This document shows, piece after piece, positions 24,039 to 29,107 of a DNA stretch of 29,107 nucleotides (the first letter of the stretch is position 1; every line of letters starts with the position of its first letter). The position numbers and the translations under genes are program-made. Source of the DNA: an uncultured Clostridia bacterium (GTDB lineage Bacteria > Bacillota > Clostridia > Christensenellales > Borkfalkiaceae); assembly GCA_905235815.1 (NCBI GenBank), contig CAJOMT010000005.1:1-29107 (forward strand), in the 5' to 3' direction. The notes beneath the pieces were generated by a model, which worked only from the letters and a program-made list of their open reading frames with translations, had not been told where the DNA came from and did no database searches.

Positions 24039-27000
24039 TCAGCAACGCTTTACCGTGCCGCCTGTGGCAAGTATCATTTTAACCGCTTCGATAGAATAAT
24101 CTTGCAATTCGACGTGCAGAACCTTATCCAGATTGCCGCGGGCAAGTAGTTTTACTTGTTTTATGTCGTGAGCAATCAATTTCTTTTCTTTAAGCCCCTG
24201 CACTGTAACCGTATCGCCGTCGTTAAAGTTCAACGAAAGAGTATCTACGTTAATAATGCCTTTCTTGCCCGTAGCGTGCCGGTCGGTTTTGATTATTGCC
24301 GCCAGCGCGACTTCGTGACTGATCATATCGTTGACGTCGGACGCCGAAACGTTGTCTACTACGCGAATCGAACCTTCTTTTTTAGCGTTTTCGATTTGCG
24401 TAGCGGTCGCCTTAACGGTCAGTTCTTTTATTAGTCCCTTGGCAATCAACGGTTCGTTGGTTTCATAGGGCAAATAGTAATCTTCGCTCTTCACTTCGCC
24501 CTTAGTCAAGCCGATGGACAAACAAACTTTTTCAATCAACTCTTTGGCGTAACGTAAACGACGCTCGTTCTTAATGCGGTACAAACAAGGTACAGTCGCA
24601 TATTTTGCCGCGTCTACCTTTTCCACTTTGTATTTCTCGTCCAAGTCTTCGACGTTCAAGGGGAAATAAACGCACAAAGTTTTGCCGCGGACGCCAAACT
24701 TGACGATATGCTCTCTGCCCGCGTTCACAGAATCGTACGCCCAACTCACGTGCGATTTGGTTTTTGTATAGGATAGAACTTCATTTTTAAGTTCGCCGTA
24801 ATATCCTTTCGTTTCGTCGCTCGATTGAATAATTTTTGCAGTGAAAGACTTGTTATAGCGTATATTGAAATAATTGCCTTTGCTATACACGACTATGCCG
24901 TCGTCTGCCCCTTCGTCGCTATCTGCAACCGCCATTTCACCCTTGACCAACTGTAATGCGGGCTGTTCCGACACCGCAAACGCTCCTGCGGCAGCAACCA
25001 CGGGAATAGGCGCGGCAGAAACCGCTTCGTTATCGTCAAGATCTTCTTCCTTCTTTTTCCTTTTCAGTAAGAAGAAAATCAAAAGACCAAGGAACAATAT
25101 GCCGAAAGATCCGCCTACAACGATGCCGATGATAGCTCCGTCGGGGATTTTATTCGGCTCGTTGCTTTCTCCACCCATAGCCTTACCGATGAACGCAAAC
25201 TCGGACAGCCTGTCCACACGCACGGTGGCGGTGGTTCCGTCTTCGGAAACGGTGTAAGATATCTCTTTAATATCCTTTTCGGAGTGTATATGCAACATTC
25301 TGAAAGACTTGCCGCGCAAACTCTCCGGAATCGTCATATTGATAACGACGACCGTGCCCGACTTAATATCGGAAGGCTGAATCTCTTCTCTGATTTCGAT
25401 ACCGTTTTCAATCGTCGTGCGAATAAGTTTCACTCCGTATACGACCGCAATCTCGTCGTCGCTTTGGAGCACCTGATTTAAGGTGTTATCACGGATCTCC
25501 GCCACTTCTTCCGAGACTTCGGTTTTAAGTTCCACTTCGACGGAGACGTCTGATTGTGGTTCGGTATCTTCCAAGGCAACGGTTACGGCAGGTTTAGGAA
25601 CTTCCGACGACGGAACGTCATCGCTCGGTTCTGTGCTACCTTGCGGAGTAATTTCCCAGTTATCGATGGTGGGATCGTCTTCTTTGGTTATCTCCGGTTC
25701 GGGTTCGATCGTCGGGACTTCGCCCTGACCTTGTTCCTGCTCTTCGGGCTGACCTTGTTCTCCGCCTTGCCCGTCATCTTGCCCGCTCGGGATAAGGTCG
25801 GACTCCAACGCCACGAAGGCAAAGTCGGATAATCTATCAACTCCGCTGATGCGAATATGTGTGCCGTCTTCATCCGTTGTAAAATCAACAAACGCATGAT
25901 CCGCCGCGCGCAGAACGCGGAAGTTTTTGCCGATAAGCTCGCTCGGCACCGTCAGTTTAATTGTTAAGGTAAAGTTATTGCCGATATCGGAAGGTTGTAC
26001 CGAAACGGGTTCTTGCTCTTCGCCGCCATCGATGGCGATGCGATAAAGGGTTACGCCGTACACGCGGACGACCTTCTCGCCATCGTCTATATACGCCGAA
26101 TAGTCGGACGGCTCGACAGCCTTCCCCGCTATCTTGATGAGCAATTTGAACTCGTTGCCACTTTCGGGCCGTATCAAACTGTGAAAACCTTGTTTGTATG
26201 CCGGATCCGTCGATGCGATGGTAACGACTTCATAGCCTTCCGCGATCCTGTTAATGTCGGAAGTAGCCTCTACTTGCTCTTTGGTAAATCCCAGTCGAGC
26301 GTCGTAAAACAGAATATACGAACCGTCGTCCGAAACGCCGCAAATTCCCAACACGCCGCCGTCTTTGGGCGCGCTGTTTTTCACGGTCAAAACGACGGGC
26401 GTTCTCGTTTCGCTGTCGCCGACTTTAATCGCCGCCTGGTAAGTGCCGACGTTCAATATATGACCGTTTATATCGAGAGTAATTGATTTCTTGACGAGAA
26501 TATAGTTCCATTCATCCGAGATGTCAATATCCGCTAAAAGCACGATCACGTCGTTTTCGGAAGCCGCTTCGTAGGCTTCGAGAAGGGAGCCGTATTTGAC
26601 TTCGCCAACTGAAGCGACGGGATGCGGTGCCTCGGCGAGAATTGCCGCTTCGCCGTCCATCAGATAAACGCCGTAATTTTCGTTTTTACTGTAAAAATAA
26701 TCCGCGGGATCGACGCCTTTCATATAGGTGGACCACCCGCTCGTAAAGACGCCCTTGTCCTGTTTGTTCAGCCATATACCGACTACAATGGGGGTCGTAT
26801 TGGTCAACGGTCCGGTGATGATCATATTAGTCTCGAGTTGCAAATCCGACCCACCGTTGTTGCCACTGATTGTCGGGTTACCGGATATCTCCAGCGTCGA
26901 GTTATCGCACGTTTTCACACCGCTGTCGAGATTATCAGTGGACGTGTTATTACTTATCAAACCGCCGGTGATCGTCAAAGTACCGTTACTGACAAATATT

Positions 27001-28826
27001 GCCGGAGCGGTATAATAGCTAACGTTATACTGAATGCTCCCGCCCGCCAAAGTAAAGTGTCCGTTGTTTTCCACTTTAATAGCGCCGATATGCTGCGTGC
27101 CGCGATTACCGATTACGTTACCGCCGTACATATTGACGACACCGCCGTTGACATGCATCGTCGGAGCGCCCTCGTCGTAGGTCGTGGAGTAGCCGCCCGT
27201 GATGTATCCGCCGGTAAAGGTCAGATAATCGTCGGTCAAGGCGTCGTTCACCGTGGCAAGTCCGTCATTATTCACCGTAAACTTATGCGTGGTCGTTTCG
27301 TCGCAGTCGTAGATGTTGAGAGTGGCTCCACTGTCCACCAATATCATGCGATAAAGTTGATTCGACTTGATGCCGTGACCGTTCAGGCACAGGTTGGTCG
27401 TGCCTGACGGCACGTTCCAAGTACTGCCTATCGTCACGTCCGCAGTCAGGTAATAATTTCCCGCCGAAGTCGGCAAACTGTCGGTCGCCGTAAAAGTGAC
27501 CTTGTTGTGCGCGTGCCCTGGTAAAATTGCCGCTTCGCCGTCCTGCAAATAAACGCCGTAGTTTTCTGCATCACTGAAGAAATAATCCGCAGGATTGGCG
27601 TCAACATCCATACAGTCTGACCAGCCGGTCGTAAAGACGCCCGTGCCGCTCTGTATGGTCACACCCACGGAATTCTTTTCGGTGAGCGCGCTTCCGAGCG
27701 TGATCTTCTTATCCGTATTAAGATATACGTTGTCGGCTTTCTTGTCAGCAAAAACGCCTGCAACGCCTGCAAATTCTTCGTCACTTAAAAATTGAATTTT
27801 GCCTGAGACGGAAGCTCCTAACCAATAGCCTTCAGTAGAATCAACGATGAAACTGCCCCAATTAAGAGTTTTCGAGTCCCATGTGCCCAAAATTGGACCT
27901 TCCACAAAAAAGTCACTGATTTCGGAAGGATCTTCTACGCTATAATCAGCCGCATGGAATGTCCACACACCATATTCTTGGTCTGATTGGTCCGACACTT
28001 CCTGACCTTCAGCGATGGAAAGAGTGTGGTCTTCGGCGAGGACAACTTTAAACGACGGATTGGTAAGCCTAAAGAAGTCACCCGACACAGTAACCTCTCC
28101 CTCATTCTGCGAAACAGTTACGGGGTAAATCGATGGGGATCTAGTTGTGTACACACCATCGTAAGTGACTGTAAACAATGCGTTAACATCTGATTCCGAA
28201 TCGGGAACAAGGGAGAAATTGCGCGGATAAGCGAGACCTTCCCATGTCAGTATGTAGCCGGCATAGTCACCTGCGTCCTCATTAAGAACGGTGACAAAGA
28301 AGTGACCAGGTTCGGAAATAATTCCATCATCCGTGCAGTAGAGATAGGCGTTGTCATTATAATACCACCCTGCCGCATAAGTATCGTCACCTTCATAATA
28401 GAAAAGCTCTTGGAGCGAAACCGTACCATAAGAACTGGTAGCCACGGTTTGTTCAGGAATAGTTATGACAGCGTCTCCAGCCTGGAACGTGGCTGAAATG
28501 GGATTATAAACCTGTGTCAAACTGACGATTGTCACATTGTCGCCATCGGTGGTGATGACGGTGCTCGTTTTTAACTCTGTTCCCGACTCGCCACTTCGTG
28601 ATGTGAGGTTCTCGTAAGTGGTTGCGTAAACTCCGTCAAGGTCCGACGCGCTTGTAATCTCGTCCTTGACTGCAGCCTTGACTGCATTCTTAGCCGACAG
28701 CTTTTGTAACAAGCCGACAGGGGCATCGTTAAACTTCGGTCCGAGTGTTCCCCCATTCTTATATGTGAACGCACTGGCACTGGTTGCCAAAACAGCAACT
28801 GCTAATAAAAGTAAAAGTTTCTTCAT
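24039..28826 (-). CDS. Giant surface protein with one membrane span and a uL15-like cytoplasmic tail
   Basis: This 1595-aa protein starts with a signal peptide (MKKLLLLLAVAVLATSASAF). Residues 1 to about 350 are two beta-rich domains. From about 350 come repeats with GVFT(T/S)GWS (near 395 and 695) and NYGVYL(Q/M)DGEAAIL, flanking a beta-helix-like stretch (about 455-660). Two related modules (about 935-1003 and 1147-1211) share QPSDI and VDRLS(D/E)FAF, and bracket a Glu/Pro/Gln-rich linker. One span (1231-1254, ending LLKRKKK) leads to a ~340-aa cytoplasmic tail. The tail has a conserved-looking segment (about 1320-1440) and an end (1523-1593) resembling the C-terminal part of ribosomal protein uL15. 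I placed the start at the ATG at 28826; an in-frame TTG lies two codons earlier. There is no ribosome binding site. Function is unknown; adhesion or surface sensing is plausible. The N-terminal part differs in codon use. Confidence 0.85.
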   Translation of the reverse strand: MKKLLLLLAVAVLATSASAFTYKNGGTLGPKFNDAPVGLLQKLSAKNAVKAAVKDEITSASDLDGVYATTYENLTSRSGESGTELKTSTVITTDGDNVTIVSLTQVYNPISATFQAGDAVITIPEQTVATSSYGTVSLQELFYYEGDDTYAAGWYYNDNAYLYCTDDGIISEPGHFFVTVLNEDAGDYAGYILTWEGLAYPRNFSLVPDSESDVNALFTVTYDGVYTTRSPSIYPVTVSQNEGEVTVSGDFFRLTNPSFKVVLAEDHTLSIAEGQEVSDQSDQEYGVWTFHAADYSVEDPSEISDFFVEGPILGTWDSKTLNWGSFIVDSTEGYWLGASVSGKIQFLSDEEFAGVAGVFADKKADNVYLNTDKKITLGSALTEKNSVGVTIQSGTGVFTTGWSDCMDVDANPADYFFSDAENYGVYLQDGEAAILPGHAHNKVTFTATDSLPTSAGNYYLTADVTIGSTWNVPSGTTNLCLNGHGIKSNQLYRMILVDSGATLNIYDCDETTTHKFTVNNDGLATVNDALTDDYLTFTGGYITGGYSTTYDEGAPTMHVNGGVVNMYGGNVIGNRGTQHIGAIKVENNGHFTLAGGSIQYNVSYYTAPAIFVSNGTLTITGGLISNNTSTDNLDSGVKTCDNSTLEISGNPTISGNNGGSDLQLETNMIITGPLTNTTPIVVGIWLNKQDKGVFTSGWSTYMKGVDPADYFYSKNENYGVYLMDGEAAILAEAPHPVASVGEVKYGSLLEAYEAASENDVIVLLADIDISDEWNYILVKKSITLDINGHILNVGTYQAAIKVGDSETRTPVVLTVKNSAPKDGGVLGICGVSDDGSYILFYDARLGFTKEQVEATSDINRIAEGYEVVTIASTDPAYKQGFHSLIRPESGNEFKLLIKIAGKAVEPSDYSAYIDDGEKVVRVYGVTLYRIAIDGGEEQEPVSVQPSDIGNNFTLTIKLTVPSELIGKNFRVLRAADHAFVDFTTDEDGTHIRISGVDRLSDFAFVALESDLIPSGQDDGQGGEQGQPEEQEQGQGEVPTIEPEPEITKEDDPTIDNWEITPQGSTEPSDDVPSSEVPKPAVTVALEDTEPQSDVSVEVELKTEVSEEVAEIRDNTLNQVLQSDDEIAVVYGVKLIRTTIENGIEIREEIQPSDIKSGTVVVINMTIPESLRGKSFRMLHIHSEKDIKEISYTVSEDGTTATVRVDRLSEFAFIGKAMGGESNEPNKIPDGAIIGIVVGGSFGILFLGLLIFFLLKRKKKEEDLDDNEAVSAAPIPVVAAAGAFAVSEQPALQLVKGEMAVADSDEGADDGIVVYSKGNYFNIRYNKSFTAKIIQSSDETKGYYGELKNEVLSYTKTKSHVSWAYDSVNAGREHIVKFGVRGKTLCVYFPLNVEDLDEKYKVEKVDAAKYATVPCLYRIKNERRLRYAKELIEKVCLSIGLTKGEVKSEDYYLPYETNEPLIAKGLIKELTVKATATQIENAKKEGSIRVVDNVSASDVNDMISHEVALAAIIKTDRHATGKKGIINVDTLSLNFNDGDTVTVQGLKEKKLIAHDIKQVKLLARGNLDKVLHVELQDYSIEAVKMILATGGTVKRC

Positions 28827-28934
28827 AAACAATTGTAATTAAATAGTTTATAAATATGTCGCAGACAATACGCAAGTGCGTCGCGCCGGCGACGAAAATT
28901 CTTTGCTTATGGTAAATCATTGCGATTCCACTGG

Positions 28935-28966
28935 CAAAATTACTCGTTTTTCACATAATAGGCAAA
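28935..28966 (-). promoter_or_regulatory. Bacteroidota-type promoter of the surface-protein gene
   Basis: On the minus strand, TTTG (28963-28966) and TAATTTTG (28935-28942) are separated by 20 bp. They match the Bacteroidota -33 TTTG / -7 TAnnTTTG consensus at every fixed position. This predicts a leader of about 100 nt with a small GC-rich hairpin (CGTCGC/GCGACG, 28879-28894). No comparable sigma-A promoter was seen. Confidence 0.65.
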
Positions 28967-29016
28967 TTTTTGCCGTGTTTTTCCGGCTTTCGCTGAACTT
29001 TTGCGCTTTTTTTTAC

Positions 29017-29024
29017 TATCTTTG
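29017..29024 (+). promoter_or_regulatory. Bacteroidota-type -7 element for the edge gene
   Basis: TATCTTTG (29017-29024) follows a run of T and is followed by CACC, a form very common before Bacteroidales genes. The -33 element is poor (a TTTTG only 13 bp upstream). It lies 25 nt before the ATG at 29050 and diverges from the promoter at 28935-28966. Confidence 0.6.
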
Positions 29025-29049
29025 CACCACCAAAACGACAGATCTATTT

Positions 29050-29107
29050 ATGAACAAAATCCTTATAGCCGCGGCAGCAAGCCTCCTTGATTCTTCACAT
29101 TTGGAGA
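29050..29107 (+). CDS. Start of an unidentified gene, cut by the window edge
   Basis: Nineteen codons are visible, MNKILIAAAASLLDSSHLE, running off the end. There is no Shine-Dalgarno site; the ATG follows GATCTATTT, as expected for a Bacteroidota gene behind the TATCTTTG element. It is too short to assign a family, and the short hydrophobic stretch does not by itself make a signal peptide. Confidence 0.5.
   Translation, partial: MNKILIAAAASLLDSSHLE

Noticed and set aside
26622..27407. Plus-strand open frame of 261 codons inside the surface-protein gene
   Set aside because: No family resemblance, no ribosome binding site, and it is fully antisense to a long, coherent coding frame. The same applies to the open frame at 19015-19671 inside the GH28-like gene.
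1..29107. tRNA/rRNA genes, CRISPR arrays, insertion sequences, phage genes, SusC/SusD pair
   Set aside because: None was recognised on either strand. The glycan locus relies on an ABC importer, as in Gram-positive bacteria, and no transposase or integrase frame is present.

Overview
The window looks like a contig from an uncultured gut-type Clostridia (Bacillota). Most genes have strong AGGAGG-type ribosome binding sites and sigma-A promoters (TTGACA/TATACT). Their products include lipobox lipoproteins, an Lpl-type sugar ABC importer and an AraC activator. Placement near Christensenellales is a guess from style, not a computed result. The last ~1.3 kb looks different: codon choice, missing Shine-Dalgarno sites and TAnnTTTG promoters point to Bacteroidota.

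Region 1 (1-5540) is a housekeeping block. A minus-strand cysE-cysS-alaS operon diverges from a plus-strand serS. The AlaRS is a short form lacking both the beta-barrel part of the editing region and the C-Ala domain. A strong hairpin follows serS.

Region 2 (5769-23320) is a Gram-positive polysaccharide-utilisation locus. From right to left, ten minus-strand genes plus a 41-codon ORF encode a GH106-like enzyme, a GH28-like enzyme, a GH20-like beta-hexosaminidase, two permeases, a solute-binding lipoprotein, a GH123/DUF4091-like lipoprotein, a probable glycan-binding lipoprotein, an Ig-like lipoprotein, the small protein and an 880-aa secreted protein with a duplicated C-terminal module. A divergent AraC-family regulator with a near-consensus promoter sits at the head. 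GH106-, GH28- and GH20-like enzymes lack signal peptides, so the likely scheme is surface capture and trimming, import (no ATPase gene is present; a shared one is presumably used), then cytoplasmic hydrolysis. The enzyme mix suggests a heteroglycan with N-acetylhexosamine plus uronic acid and/or rhamnose.

Region 3 (23321-29107) holds a decayed 3' piece of nagA, a 38-nt perfect palindrome, and a 1595-aa single-span surface protein. Its cytoplasmic tail ends in a domain resembling the C-terminal part of ribosomal protein uL15. Its N-terminal ~350 residues and upstream DNA look Bacteroidota-derived, so the gene is either an inter-phylum fusion or an assembly chimera.

The observations most worth following are: (a) the 41-aa protein and its neighbour lipoprotein sharing a C-terminal DP(G/A)RDDIY motif written in different codons; (b) the uL15-like tail on a surface protein; (c) the phylum switch inside one reading frame; (d) nested, mutually exclusive hairpins between the GH106-like and GH28-like genes.
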